A DNA stretch of 64,000 nucleotides from Bog-756 sp963824645 (lineage in GTDB: Bacteria > Actinomycetota > Acidimicrobiia > Acidimicrobiales > RAAP-2), in NCBI GenBank assembly GCA_963824645.1, contig CAWGQC010000010.1, positions 124,001-188,000 of the forward strand. Direction: 5' to 3'. The position numbers and the translations under genes are program-made. Of the stretch, positions 27,183 to 35,958 are shown piece after piece (position 1 is the stretch's first letter; each line of letters begins with the position of its first letter). Under the pieces are notes generated by a model that was not told where the DNA came from, did not search any database, and saw nothing but the letters and a program-made list of their open reading frames with translations.

Positions 27183-28358
27183 ATGACAGAGTCGTTTGAG
27201 CCGACCCCCGACGATCACTTCACGTTCGGTCTGTGGACGGTGGGCAACCCCGGGCGTGATCCGTTCGGCCACGAGACCCGCCCACCGCTGGATCCGGTCG
27301 ATGCCGTCTATCGGCTGGCCGACCTCGGCGCCTACGGGGTCACTCTGCACGACAACGATCTCGTCCCCTACGACGCATCGTCCTCCGACCGCGATGTCAT
27401 CCTCAAGCGGTTCCATGCAGCCCTCGAGCAGACCGGGTTGCGGGTGCCTATGGTCACCACCAACCTGTTCTCCCGTCCCGTTTTCAAAGAGGGCGCCTTT
27501 ACCGCCAACGACCCTGCCGTCCGCCGCATGGCGGTGGCCAAGGCACTGGACGCCATCGACCTCGGCATCGAGCTCGGTGCCACCGTCTTCGTGATGTGGG
27601 GCGGTCGGGAGGGCGTCGAGGCCGATGCGGCCAAGGATGTGGCCGGGGCACTCGACCGCTACGCCGAAGCGGTAAATCTGTGCTGCTCCTACGTCAGGGA
27701 CAACGGGCATGATCTGCGCTTCGCCCTCGAACCGAAACCCAATGAGCCCCGGGGCGACATCCTCCTGCCCACGGTGGGTCATGCACTGGCATTCATCAAT
27801 GAGCTCGAATGGCCGGACATGGTCGGGCTCAATCCCGAGTTCGCCCACGAGACCATGAGCGGACTGGCCTTCTCCCATGCCGTGGCCCAAACCCTCTGGC
27901 ACGGCAAGCTCTTTCACATCGACCTCAACGCCCAGCGCATCGGAAAATTCGACCAGGACTTCCGCTTCGGGTCGGAGGGGATCCGCGACGCCTTCTACAC
28001 GGTAAAGGTGCTGGAGGATGCCCGATGGGACGGGATGCGCCATTTCGACGCCCACTCCTACCGGACCGAAGATGCTGACGGGGTATGGGATTTCGCCCGC
28101 GGTTGCATGCGCACCTACCTGATCCTGCGGGACAAGGTAGTGCGCTTCCACCGGGATAAGGACATCGCCGATGCTCTCCGGACGGCGCGACGGGACGAGA
28201 TCAACGTGGCCACCTCGACCGGCGGGTTGGGCGGCGAGGCCATCGCCGGGCTACGCACGGAAGCCTCGTTGGTCGACGAGGAAGAACTCGCCACCCGGGG
28301 GTACGGGCACGAGCGTCTCGACCAACTGGTCACCGAACTTCTGCTCGGCGTGCGCTGA
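27183..28358 (+). CDS. xylA: Xylose isomerase
   Basis: A 391-residue actinobacterial-type (class I) xylose isomerase. Visible signatures are the N-terminal FTFGLWTVGNPGRDPFG, the catalytic His/Asp block VTLHDNDLVPYD, the metal site LEPKPNEPRGDI, NPEFAHETMSGLAFSHAVAQ, HIDLNAQ and FDAHSYRTED. It interconverts D-xylose and D-xylulose with two Mg or Mn ions in the cytoplasm and supplies xylB upstream. The ATG at 27183 has AGAGG seven bases before it and matches family N-termini better than the in-frame ATG at 27168. Confidence 0.96.
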   Translation: MTESFEPTPDDHFTFGLWTVGNPGRDPFGHETRPPLDPVDAVYRLADLGAYGVTLHDNDLVPYDASSSDRDVILKRFHAALEQTGLRVPMVTTNLFSRPVFKEGAFTANDPAVRRMAVAKALDAIDLGIELGATVFVMWGGREGVEADAAKDVAGALDRYAEAVNLCCSYVRDNGHDLRFALEPKPNEPRGDILLPTVGHALAFINELEWPDMVGLNPEFAHETMSGLAFSHAVAQTLWHGKLFHIDLNAQRIGKFDQDFRFGSEGIRDAFYTVKVLEDARWDGMRHFDAHSYRTEDADGVWDFARGCMRTYLILRDKVVRFHRDKDIADALRTARRDEINVATSTGGLGGEAIAGLRTEASLVDEEELATRGYGHERLDQLVTELLLGVR

Positions 28359-28388
28359 CCGCCGGCTAGCCAGCTGGTAACCGGAGGG

Positions 28389-29165
28389 TCACAGCAGCTC
28401 CCTAAGTTTGCGTCGGAGGCGTAAGGGGGCGTACCTCAGAGCAAAGCCGGCATCCTGCAGTCCGGCTCGGACAGAGTCGCCGGTCCGTGGAGGCGGTGCG
28501 GCGGTACCCGACCCGGTGACTTCGGTCCAGGACGGAGGGTCTCTGAAGGGGGAGGAAGCGACGGCGAATTCTCGCCGGGGATCGCGCACATGGGCGAAAC
28601 CCACCGGGTGGACCCGGATGCCCGACGGATCGATGGTCCGCTGGTAGTCGACGCCGGCAGTGAAGACGAACGGCCCCGTCCGCACATTGGGAGCGGCCCC
28701 GGCCTCATGACGGCGCGCGCTCCTGACGGCCAGCTTGGTGATCAGGTTGAGGGCCGGATGGCCGGGGGAGCAAGCGAACAGACCATTCCAGATCAGATCT
28801 TCGGACTCCTGGAAGCAGACCAAGGAGTCGCTGGGCGACCACAGGTAGTCGAACCGGGTGAGCGGGAGCACATCACAGTCGGCATAGATGCCACCGAACC
28901 GGTGGAGAACCACATAGCGGGCGAGGTCCGATCGTTCGGCGTAGGTCCTGCCGACGAAGAAGGGCTCCGGCATGCCCAGCTCGATCAGCGACGACTCGGT
29001 CCAGGTCTCCAGCGGATAATCCGGAAAGAACCTGTGCCAGGCAGCGGCATTTTCGGCATACTCGACCGGGAGATCCGAGCCGAGCCAGATGCGGTGTATC
29101 CGTTTGGCAATTCGCTGATCCGCCAAGTGGAGCTCCTGCCCGTCCCGTCCGTCGTCGGTCCCCAC
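28389..29165 (-). CDS. Glycosyltransferase with DxD motif (family 32-like)
   Basis: A 258-residue protein with the hallmark blocks of the Gly_transf_sug/OCH1-like family: KRIHRIWLGSDLP at the N-terminus, AERSDLARYVVLHRFGGIYADCDV with the metal-binding Asp96-x-Asp98, and a downstream WNGLFACSPGHPAL region. Such enzymes transfer a sugar from a nucleotide-sugar in capsule, glycolipid or glycan synthesis; donor and acceptor are unknown. It ends 111 bases from the next minus-strand glycosyltransferase, and both may act on the same glycan. It converges with xylA (30-base gap). Confidence 0.86.
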   Translation of the reverse strand: MGTDDGRDGQELHLADQRIAKRIHRIWLGSDLPVEYAENAAAWHRFFPDYPLETWTESSLIELGMPEPFFVGRTYAERSDLARYVVLHRFGGIYADCDVLPLTRFDYLWSPSDSLVCFQESEDLIWNGLFACSPGHPALNLITKLAVRSARRHEAGAAPNVRTGPFVFTAGVDYQRTIDPSGIRVHPVGFAHVRDPRREFAVASSPFRDPPSWTEVTGSGTAAPPPRTGDSVRAGLQDAGFALRYAPLRLRRKLRELL

Positions 29166-29276
29166 TCAGAATAGTGAAGAACGGGCCAGTGCCACCACTC
29201 GAATTGACCGCACCTCTACGGAGGTCAGGCCACGTCGGGCCGGCCTGGATCGGCATCTCCGCCGGTGGTGAAAGTA

Positions 29277-30428
29277 CTACCGGAGTAGGGAGCGGTAGGC
29301 GGCAACGGTTGACTCGGCCACGTGCTCCCACGTGTAACGGTCGAGGATCCGCTGTCTGAGTTGACCGGTGGGGGGTGAGTCCCAGGCGTTGCGAACGGCG
29401 CTGAGAATGGACGTCGGTTCCCGAGGGTCGCAGTACCAGGCCAGATCGTCGAGGTACTCCCGGGCGTGCCCCAACGACGTCGACACGACGCTGCACCCGC
29501 TGAGAGCTGCCTCCAATGACACCAAACCGGTCGTCTCGAACCAGCTGGGGAGCAGGTGGACCCGGGCGCCATGGTAGAGATCGGCCAGCTCCGCCGAGTC
29601 GTGAGGCACCTCGCCGGTGAAGGTCACCCAGCCGGCCCCTTCGGCCCGGCACCGCTCGGTGTATTCAGGGTGGTGGGGGTGGTCATGCCCGGCGATGACC
29701 AGGGGCAGGCCCGACCCACGCAGGGCCCGGATGGCGCCGAGCTGGTTCTTATGGGGATCGATCCGACCGACGAAGAGCACGTAGCGGCGGGCCTCGAACG
29801 GATCCGCCGGCGCCGAGAAGCTCACCGGGTCGACTCCGTTGGGGACGGGAATCATCGGCGTCGACACCCCGAAGTCCCCCCTGATGCTGTCGGCCTCGCC
29901 CACCGCGTTGGGTAGGAGCAGGTCAGCGGACTCGTAGGCCGTCAGTAGCTCGAGCTCGCTGGGCAGGAATGCCAGGCTCGTCTCCATCAGGGCACCGCGG
30001 CTACGCCAGGCGGAGCGGGCGAACTGGGTGGCCCGGTATGCCCTTCCCGCCACTGCCCGGGCTCCGAGCTTTCGGTCGAAACCGTCGGCCCGATATGAGC
30101 GGTCCCAGTAGATCGGAGAAAGAGCCACCGGGGCCCGTCCGGTGTGACAACGGCGGATCTGTGCAGCGCTCAGCCCGAAGCCGTGTACCAGGTCGATGCC
30201 GGTCAGTGGCGGGTCGTCGGAGAAGTCGGTGAGGACGTCCACACCCTTCTGGCCGAGGGCGTGCGCCGTCTTCTCGATCTGCACGACGTGGCCGCCGAGC
30301 ATGCTCTTGCCGTGTGGCATCCACAGGAGAACCCCAGCCGTTCCGATGGGGGCGCTGTCCGGGCGGGACTGATCGGACGAATTCGGGCCGGTCAAGCGGG
30401 GAACCCGCGGCCGCCGGCCGATGGCCAC
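29277..30428 (-). CDS. GT4-type glycosyltransferase
   Basis: A GT-B fold glycosyltransferase. The N-terminal strand AGVLLWMPHGKSMLGGHVVQI, the linker NAVGEADSIRGDF, the C-terminal lobe RRYVLFVGRIDPHKNQ and the donor-site LLPSWFETTGLVSLEAALSGCSVVSTSLG with E-x7-E spacing (E in SWFETTGLVSLE) fit GT4 enzymes. From GTG 30428 it has 383 residues. The start is uncertain: the frame continues to 30758, but that part reads through the short-repeat array at 30548-30647 and has low-complexity Cys/Arg/Gly text, so it is not credible. Divergent from the methyltransferase. Confidence 0.85.
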   Translation of the reverse strand: MAIGRRPRVPRLTGPNSSDQSRPDSAPIGTAGVLLWMPHGKSMLGGHVVQIEKTAHALGQKGVDVLTDFSDDPPLTGIDLVHGFGLSAAQIRRCHTGRAPVALSPIYWDRSYRADGFDRKLGARAVAGRAYRATQFARSAWRSRGALMETSLAFLPSELELLTAYESADLLLPNAVGEADSIRGDFGVSTPMIPVPNGVDPVSFSAPADPFEARRYVLFVGRIDPHKNQLGAIRALRGSGLPLVIAGHDHPHHPEYTERCRAEGAGWVTFTGEVPHDSAELADLYHGARVHLLPSWFETTGLVSLEAALSGCSVVSTSLGHAREYLDDLAWYCDPREPTSILSAVRNAWDSPPTGQLRQRILDRYTWEHVAESTVAAYRSLLR

Positions 30429-30547
30429 CCACCCCGGGCCAGGGCGGAGAAAGCTGCCCTCTCCACCGGTGGTCGCACCTGCCCATTCTATCCGGCCGCG
30501 GTGGGTGCCCACCAAGAACCGACGGGCAACGGGCCGCTGCCCTCGAC

Positions 30548-30647
30548 GCCGGACAACCGCGCACCGCGCCGGACAGCCGGCGCCGGACAACCGCGCCGGA
30601 CAACCGCGCCGGACAACCGGCGCCGGACAACCGCGCCGGACAACCGC
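30548..30647. repeat. Array of seven 13-base units GCCGGACAACCGC
   Basis: Seven copies begin at 30548, 30568, 30582, 30595, 30608, 30622 and 30635; spacing is 13-14 bases after the first gap of 20. Two copies have one or two changes. It lies between the divergent glycosyltransferase and methyltransferase, ending 26 bases before the methyltransferase ATG. There are no spacers, so it is not CRISPR. Confidence 0.9.
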
Positions 30648-30673
30648 GCCGCCCCGGCCAGTACTGTCGAAAT

Positions 30674-31420
30674 ATGGCAACTCGGCAAACCACGGAACGG
30701 GCGTCGTCGTTCGGATCGGTGGCCGAAGCCTACGACCGCTTCCGGCCCGGCCCCCCACTGTCAGCCGTTGACTGGATCCTGCGTAGGCCGTGCCCGACCG
30801 CCGCCGATCTGGGCGCCGGCACGGGTGCCCTCACCCGACAACTGGCCAAGCGAGCGAACCACGTAGCGGCCGTTGAGCCTGACGGCCGCATGCTGGAGGT
30901 GCTGCGACGGACATCACCGGACATATGGGCAGTGCGAGGCAAGGCCGAACAGCTCCCCTTCCGCTCGGGGACCCTCGACGCGGCGATGGTCTCCTCTGCC
31001 TGGCACTGGATGGACCCGGATCGGACGGTCACCGAGGTGGGTCGGGTGGTACGTCCGGGTGGTGTCTTCGGCGTCATTCGCAACGGAGTCGACCGGACCG
31101 TCGGCTGGGTGTCGGAGTTGTTGGGGGATGGTGCCCGCCTCGCAGGAGACCGGAGCGAGCGAGAGCGGCGACACGGACTGGAGCTCCCACCTCAGTCCCC
31201 CTTTGTCGAACTCGACAGATGCCTCATCAGGTGGTCGTTGCCGCTCACCCGGGACGAGCTGGTCGGTCTGGCCGGTACCTACAGTTCCACCATCGTCATG
31301 CCTCCGGATCAAAGGGAGCAGGAGCTGGCCCGGGTCAGAACGGCCGCCACCGCGGTCGTCGATGGCGAGGTGGTGGAGATGCCCATGCTCTGCCGTTGTT
31401 GGCGGGCCGTGCGCGGCTGA
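30674..31420 (+). CDS. Class I SAM-dependent methyltransferase
   Basis: A 248-residue methyltransferase with a methyltransf_11-type core: motif I ADLGAGTGALTRQLA, the acidic AAVEPDGRML, RGKAEQLPFRSGTLDAAMVSSAWHWMD, and VVRPGGVFGVI. The substrate is unknown; many close relatives are annotated as SAM-dependent enzymes of quinone or lipid type, but nothing here proves that. The ATG at 30674 begins MATRQTTERASSFGSVAEAY, normal for the family. The short-repeat array lies directly upstream and no ribosome site is obvious. The protein could be leaderless-translated, as often in actinobacteria. Confidence 0.9.
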   Translation: MATRQTTERASSFGSVAEAYDRFRPGPPLSAVDWILRRPCPTAADLGAGTGALTRQLAKRANHVAAVEPDGRMLEVLRRTSPDIWAVRGKAEQLPFRSGTLDAAMVSSAWHWMDPDRTVTEVGRVVRPGGVFGVIRNGVDRTVGWVSELLGDGARLAGDRSERERRHGLELPPQSPFVELDRCLIRWSLPLTRDELVGLAGTYSSTIVMPPDQREQELARVRTAATAVVDGEVVEMPMLCRCWRAVRG

Positions 31421-31432
31421 GCCCGCCCAAAG

Positions 31433-31894
31433 TCAGGAGTACTTCCACCGTCGGGCCGGCTCATGACCTTTCGGCCATTCCATGCACTGGATGTCGAACC
31501 AGATGGGGAGGAGGTGCTTCACGTAGAAGGCATGGACGGTGATCGTCGGTCCGACCAGGTCCTTGTACTCCTTGATCCGAAGTCGGCCGTCGGTTTCCTG
31601 GAAGTCCTGACATTTCCCGAGGAGGGCGTCGACCTCGTCGCGGGTGTCCAAAAGAAGTCCGAGATGGTCATAACCGGGTGACGAGAGGGGCTGTTCGGCC
31701 TCGGCCAGCAAGATGAATTGACCATCATCGGGCCGGAGGAGATGGCAGGACTGTCCAACCACCTCGGTGTCGAGCGAGTCCCAACCGAGCACACCGCAGT
31801 AGAAGGCGTCCACCTCCTCACGGAAGGCGGGGGAAAGCGTCCCCGATGGGAAAGAGAGCTCCATGTGGTTGAAACGCATGGTCGGCATCGGCAT
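31433..31894 (-). CDS. VOC-superfamily (glyoxalase-like) protein
   Basis: A 153-residue protein with two beta-alpha-beta-beta-beta units typical of the vicinal-oxygen-chelate fold: RFNHMELSFPSGTLS...FYCGVLGWDSLDTE, then SPGYDHLGLLLDTRDEVDALL and ending in HLLPIWFDIQ. His at NHMELS, His at DHLGLLL and an acidic residue near FDIQ could hold a metal. The reaction is unknown. It converges with the methyltransferase and is divergent from the SnoaL-like gene. Confidence 0.8.
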   Translation of the reverse strand: MPMPTMRFNHMELSFPSGTLSPAFREEVDAFYCGVLGWDSLDTEVVGQSCHLLRPDDGQFILLAEAEQPLSSPGYDHLGLLLDTRDEVDALLGKCQDFQETDGRLRIKEYKDLVGPTITVHAFYVKHLLPIWFDIQCMEWPKGHEPARRWKYS

Positions 31895-32010
31895 CCTCGT
31901 GTCCGTCGTCGGCTGAGGTTCAGTATTGACCGGCGTACGGGCAGTTGTGGTGGGGACACTGCCCAGACCGGTCGGCCACTAATTTCTGCTCCAACCGAGA
32001 GGGGAGACAC

Positions 32011-32454
32011 ATGGAGTTGTGGGAACTGGTGGCAAGGGAGAGCATCCGGGATCTCGTCGCCCGTTACAACGCCAACGCCGATTCGGGGCGTTTCGACCAG
32101 GTATTGGAGTGCTTTGCTCCCGAGGCCATCATGGAGCTCGACGGAACGCCCTACCGGGGGCGCGACCACATCCGCTCCATCTTCACCGGGACGGCCGAGC
32201 TGGTACGGGCCCAGGGGACGGCGCCGATTCTGGTCCGGCACCACACCAGCACACTCCAGATCGATGTGTCAGGGCCGCATAAAGCTTCGTCACGCTGCTA
32301 CTACCAGGTCATCAGCAACAACGGACTCGACCACTGGGGTCGCTACCTCGATAGCTACGGGACAATCGACGGTCGGTGGTACTTCTTCCATCGCCGCGAG
32401 TTTTTGGACGGCCGCGCTCCGGACAGCTGGACGCGGACCGGGGCGGCGCGATGA
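32011..32454 (+). CDS. SnoaL-like/NTF2-fold protein
   Basis: A 147-residue protein of the SnoaL_4/NTF2-like superfamily: ESIRDLVARYNANADSGRFDQVLECFAPEAIMELDG, then YRGRDHIRSIF, VRHHTSTLQIDV and GRYLDSYGTIDGRWYFFHRREF. The ATG at 32011 is preceded by GAGAGGGGAGACAC, a good ribosome site. Family members are small cyclases, isomerases, dehydratases or ketosteroid-isomerase-like enzymes; the conserved Tyr, Asp and His could be catalytic. It lies beside a VOC protein on one side and a catabolic-type operon on the other, consistent with a small-molecule pathway. Confidence 0.82.
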   Translation: MELWELVARESIRDLVARYNANADSGRFDQVLECFAPEAIMELDGTPYRGRDHIRSIFTGTAELVRAQGTAPILVRHHTSTLQIDVSGPHKASSRCYYQVISNNGLDHWGRYLDSYGTIDGRWYFFHRREFLDGRAPDSWTRTGAAR

Positions 32455-32466
32455 ACCCGGGTACCG

Positions 32467-33483
32467 TCAGCCGGTGCCCGAGTCGATGGCCATCAGCACT
32501 TTTCCGCAGTCCTTCGAGGCCCGGACCAGACCCAGGGCGTCGCCGAACTGCTCCAGCGGGAAGCGATGGGTGATCAGCCCGGACAGGTCGCGTCGGGCCA
32601 ACAGATCGATGGCGTCCTCGAAGCGGGAGGGGTACTCCAGCGAGCCCCGAATGGTGAACTGTTTCATGAGGACCAGCAGATAGTTCGTGGGGATCGGCGC
32701 ATAGTGCAGGGCCACCACCGCTAGGCGCCCACCGACCGGGCCGTGCTCGAGTACGTCGGCGATCACCTGAGGCGACCCGGACGCTTCGATGAAGGCGGCA
32801 GTGGCCGGTGTCGGTCCGAACATGAACGGGGTGGTTCCGTGCAACCGGGCCAGTTCGTCCCACACATCAGCCGTGGTGGGATCGAGGGCGGCCTGAGCCC
32901 CCAGCCCCATGGCCAGCTGGCGTCGGGTGGCGCTGGGATCGACGGCCACGACCAACCGGTGGCCCCTGTCGACCAGCGAGGCGATGGCGGCCAGCCCGAT
33001 GGGCCCGCATCCGAAGACGGCCACTCCATCGCCGGCGTGCACCTCGGCCTGCTCCGCCGCCCGCATCCCGACGGCCAGTGGCTCGGCCAACGCCGCCACA
33101 CAGAGATCGAGGTCCTCGGGAACACTGTGAAGCCGACCGCGGTCGGCCTCTCTGACCAAAAGAAGAGGGGTGAGGCCGCCCTCGGCCGATCCGTTACCGA
33201 TACGACCGAGTTGATCATCGCCCGGGTGCACCACAACCCGGTCACCCACCCGGGCCGTGGCGACCTCGGGCCCGATCCAGTCGACGGTGCCGGCCATCTC
33301 GTGGCCCAGGCACATGGGAGTGCCGGTCGGGCCGGCCAACCCACCCGACTTGATATAGGACAGGTCGCTCCCGCAGATTCCGCAGGCGGCCACCCGAACC
33401 ACGGCGTCCCGGGGACCGGGGTCGGGGTCGGCGACGTCGTCGATCCGGACGTCGTCGGGTCCGTGGACTCGTACTTGCCGCAC
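32467..33483 (-). CDS. Zinc-type alcohol dehydrogenase without the structural-zinc cysteines
   Basis: A 338-residue medium-chain dehydrogenase. Catalytic-zinc residues Cys34 (ACGICGSD) and His61-Glu62 (GHEMAG) and the Rossmann motif FGCGPIGLAA are present. The lobe that normally holds four structural-zinc cysteines between about 90 and 115 is shortened to HPGDDQLGRIGNGSAEGGLTP with none. It is the last gene of a five-gene operon (VOC gene stop to its start is 12 bases). Substrate unknown; a secondary alcohol generated by the same pathway is a reasonable guess. Confidence 0.88.
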   Translation of the reverse strand: MRQVRVHGPDDVRIDDVADPDPGPRDAVVRVAACGICGSDLSYIKSGGLAGPTGTPMCLGHEMAGTVDWIGPEVATARVGDRVVVHPGDDQLGRIGNGSAEGGLTPLLLVREADRGRLHSVPEDLDLCVAALAEPLAVGMRAAEQAEVHAGDGVAVFGCGPIGLAAIASLVDRGHRLVVAVDPSATRRQLAMGLGAQAALDPTTADVWDELARLHGTTPFMFGPTPATAAFIEASGSPQVIADVLEHGPVGGRLAVVALHYAPIPTNYLLVLMKQFTIRGSLEYPSRFEDAIDLLARRDLSGLITHRFPLEQFGDALGLVRASKDCGKVLMAIDSGTG

Positions 33484-33495
33484 AGGTGGGCTCGA

Positions 33496-33963
33496 TCAAT
33501 CCTCGCCGGGAAGAAACAAGAACGATCCCATGACTTCGCGCAGGGCGGCGTCGACGATCTCGATCCGGACACCGAGGGCATTGAGGTGGTAGGCGAACCC
33601 GGTCGGGCTGTTGTCACCGGACCGACCGCAGAGCTGCAGTGGGCACCCGGCGCCGGCCAGCCGGGTGCTGTGGGCGGGCAGATCGTCACTCCAGAACCCG
33701 ATGTGGTGGATGTTCGAGTACGGGTTGCAGACCCATACCGACCCGGGCACCTCTTCGACGAGTTCGAGTCGGGGGTCCTCCACCGAGTAGCAGATGGTGG
33801 TGGGCAGGGCGAGATCGTGACCGGCGCCGTCGCGGTAATCGGCGGTGTCGAGATGCATCACGGGTCCCCAGGTCACACCGAGCTGCGCGGTGAACTGGGT
33901 TCGGGCGCCGTCGATGTCGGGAACGACGATGCCGACGTGGTAGTGGGGAGCGAGCGCAGTCAT
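33496..33963 (-). CDS. VOC-superfamily (glyoxalase-like) protein
   Basis: A 155-residue VOC protein: PHYHVGIVVPDIDGARTQFTAQLGVTWGP, then SNIHHIGFWSDDL and GVRIEIVDAALREVM. His7-x-H-type and the HHIGF histidines plus Glu in RIEIVD are candidate metal ligands. It sits between an SDR and an alcohol dehydrogenase with gaps of 3 and 12 bases, so it works in the same route. Relatives include glyoxalases, isomerases and dioxygenases; the reaction cannot be chosen from sequence. Confidence 0.82.
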   Translation of the reverse strand: MTALAPHYHVGIVVPDIDGARTQFTAQLGVTWGPVMHLDTADYRDGAGHDLALPTTICYSVEDPRLELVEEVPGSVWVCNPYSNIHHIGFWSDDLPAHSTRLAGAGCPLQLCGRSGDNSPTGFAYHLNALGVRIEIVDAALREVMGSFLFLPGED

Positions 33964-33966
33964 GGG

Positions 33967-34716
33967 TCAGGTGAGGAGGTAGCCGCCGTCTACGACGAGT
34001 GTATGTCCGGTCACGTAGGCCGCGGCTGAGCTGGCCAGGAACTGCACGGCACCGACGATCTCGTCGGGGTTCCCCAGACGACCCATCGGGATCCGGGAGA
34101 TCTCGGCTTCGAGAAGTTCGGGAAAGGCGGCCATCGGGGCGGTCATGGGTGTGGCGATCACCCCGGGGGCGACAGCGTTGACCCGTATGCCCCGGGGGTT
34201 CCACTGCTTGGCCAGGTTGCCGGTCAGGGTGGCCAGCCCGGCCTTGGCCGACCCGTAGCCGGGAACGATGGGGATGGACCGGAAAGCGGCCAGGGACACC
34301 ATGTTGATGACGCTGGCCCCCCCTTCGGCCGGGCTGGCCGTCAGCAGTCGGCGGCAGCCGAGGGTCAGGCGCATGGGTCCGGCCAGGTTGACGGTGAGAG
34401 CAGCGGCGAAGGCGTCCGGTTCCCACTCGTCGCGACCGTCGGGGAAATTGGCGCCGGCGTTGTTGACCAGGATGTCGAGGCTGCCGAGGGCGGCCACAAA
34501 CGAATCGATGGAGGCGGGATCGGTCATCTCGACCCGGTGGTAGGTGAAGCGACCGAGATCGGTTTCGTAATCGTCCGGTGAGGGGCGGGTGCCGGTGATG
34601 GTCACCGCCGCGCCGGCGTTACTGAAGGCGGTGGCCAGAGCGTGGCCGATGCCACTGCTGCCACCGGTGATGACCACCGCCGCACCGGAGAAGTCGAACG
34701 AGAGCCGATTGTTCAC
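33967..34716 (-). CDS. Short-chain dehydrogenase/reductase
   Basis: A classical 249-residue SDR: TGGSSGIG at 17-24, NNAG block (ILVNNAGANF), catalytic Ser in INMVSLAAF and Tyr/Lys in YGSAKAG, and the closing YVTGHTLVVDGGYLLT. Its start overlaps the upstream metallo-beta-lactamase stop by four bases (ATGA), so translation is coupled. It probably oxidises or reduces a hydroxyl of the same substrate. Cofactor preference is not clear: the beta2 region reads ITGTRPSPDD, where Arg would favour NADP(H). Confidence 0.92.
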   Translation of the reverse strand: MNNRLSFDFSGAAVVITGGSSGIGHALATAFSNAGAAVTITGTRPSPDDYETDLGRFTYHRVEMTDPASIDSFVAALGSLDILVNNAGANFPDGRDEWEPDAFAAALTVNLAGPMRLTLGCRRLLTASPAEGGASVINMVSLAAFRSIPIVPGYGSAKAGLATLTGNLAKQWNPRGIRVNAVAPGVIATPMTAPMAAFPELLEAEISRIPMGRLGNPDEIVGAVQFLASSAAAYVTGHTLVVDGGYLLT

Positions 34717-35957
34717 GGAGCCTCCAGGCGGTCGAGCGATCGTTTCAGCCAGGCCCGCTCCCAGAAGTTGTCACTGGCAGCGAGGAGGTGGCGGGTGGCG
34801 GCCGCGGCGGTGCGCCGAGCCTGCTGGTCCTGCGGAGCCACGGTCAGGACCATGTCGGTAAGGTGCAGAGCCTCGACCGGTTGGCCGGCGTCCAATCGGG
34901 CCTGGGCGGCGGCGATCAGTGCGTGGTCACCGGCCGCCTCCACCAGATCGGATGCGACGGACGTCGGGGCCACGCCGTAGAGCTCGGTGGTGGATCGATG
35001 GTGGAACCAGCCGGCGTAGTTCTCCCATATGGCCCGGACGTTCCAATCGGTACGTCCGTAGCCTTCGCCGACGTCGAGGTGTCCGGGCACCCGGATCTCC
35101 CGCATGAGGGTGTACACGTCGGCTCCGGCGTTCATCCCGTCGACGGTGCGGTCGTGGACCCACTGCATGGCCTCGCTCATAGCCACAATTTCCCCTTCGA
35201 TACGGTCGGCACCATCGATGGGGTCGAAATGGCCGGTGATCAGGCGTTCCGGGTGGAAGTGGCGCACGACCTCGAGTGAGGCCACGTAGGTGAGGGCGTC
35301 CCGGTAGCGGTCTCCCCGCATGGTGACCAGATTGGGAACGTGGCCGAACAGTGGTCCGAAGAGATTGCCGGTAAAGGCGGTGCGTTCATCCGGCAGCCAG
35401 ATGACCAGCGCGTCGGTGGTCTCCCCTCCCGGGGTCGACATCAGGACGAGATGACGGCCACCGATATACAGATCGAGGTGGCTCTCGAAGGTGACGGTGG
35501 GGGTGGGCCGGGCCTGGGCCGTGCCTTGGGCGCCGACCGATTCGGCATAGGTGATGGCGGCCAGGATGGCTTCGATCCAGGCGAAGGCGGCGTTGCGCGA
35601 TCGGAAGGTCTCGAGGCGTTCGTTGTCGGCTCGCCAGCGGGCGAAGTCGGCCTGGGCGACCACGTCGGTGCCCTCGTCGCGCAGGCTGTCGACGCCGCCC
35701 ACGTGATCGAAGTGACCCTGGGTCAGCACGATGGTCCGGGTGGGGCCGGGGTCGACCTCGTCGTAGACCCGCCGGTGGAGCGGACCCTCGAAGCCCATGC
35801 CGGTGTTGATGACGATCCGACCCTCGTCGGTGCGCAGGAGATAGCTGTTGGACAGACCCGGCGACATCCATATGTCGTCACCCAGAGCGACGGCCGGCTC
35901 CCCACGGGACGGTGCGATGGCATCGGCACCAGGGCGGGTCCGGTGGATACCGGGCAC
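34713..35957 (-). CDS. Alkylsulfatase-like metallo-beta-lactamase-fold hydrolase
   Basis: A 414-residue protein. The MBL domain (about 20-260) has TQGHFDHVGG at 79-88, where the first His of the usual HxHxDH is Gln80, then PGGETTDALVIWLPDERTAFTGNLFGP and the ITGHFDPI His. The C-terminal part (about 265-400) resembles the alkyl-sulfatase dimerisation domain: GYGRTDWNVRAIWENYAGWFHHRST and EALHLTDMVLT. SdsA1-type sulfatases have a further SCP2-like domain, absent here. It is one base after the sulfotransferase stop and overlaps the SDR start, so this operon may make or remove sulfate esters. The missing first His makes two-metal catalysis uncertain. Confidence 0.85.
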   Translation of the reverse strand: MPGIHRTRPGADAIAPSRGEPAVALGDDIWMSPGLSNSYLLRTDEGRIVINTGMGFEGPLHRRVYDEVDPGPTRTIVLTQGHFDHVGGVDSLRDEGTDVVAQADFARWRADNERLETFRSRNAAFAWIEAILAAITYAESVGAQGTAQARPTPTVTFESHLDLYIGGRHLVLMSTPGGETTDALVIWLPDERTAFTGNLFGPLFGHVPNLVTMRGDRYRDALTYVASLEVVRHFHPERLITGHFDPIDGADRIEGEIVAMSEAMQWVHDRTVDGMNAGADVYTLMREIRVPGHLDVGEGYGRTDWNVRAIWENYAGWFHHRSTTELYGVAPTSVASDLVEAAGDHALIAAAQARLDAGQPVEALHLTDMVLTVAPQDQQARRTAAAATRHLLAASDNFWERAWLKRSLDRLEAP

Positions 35958-35958
35958 G

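Noticed and set aside
30548..30647. Short repeats as a CRISPR array
   Set aside because: Units are 13-14 bases with no unique spacers, and no cas gene is present.
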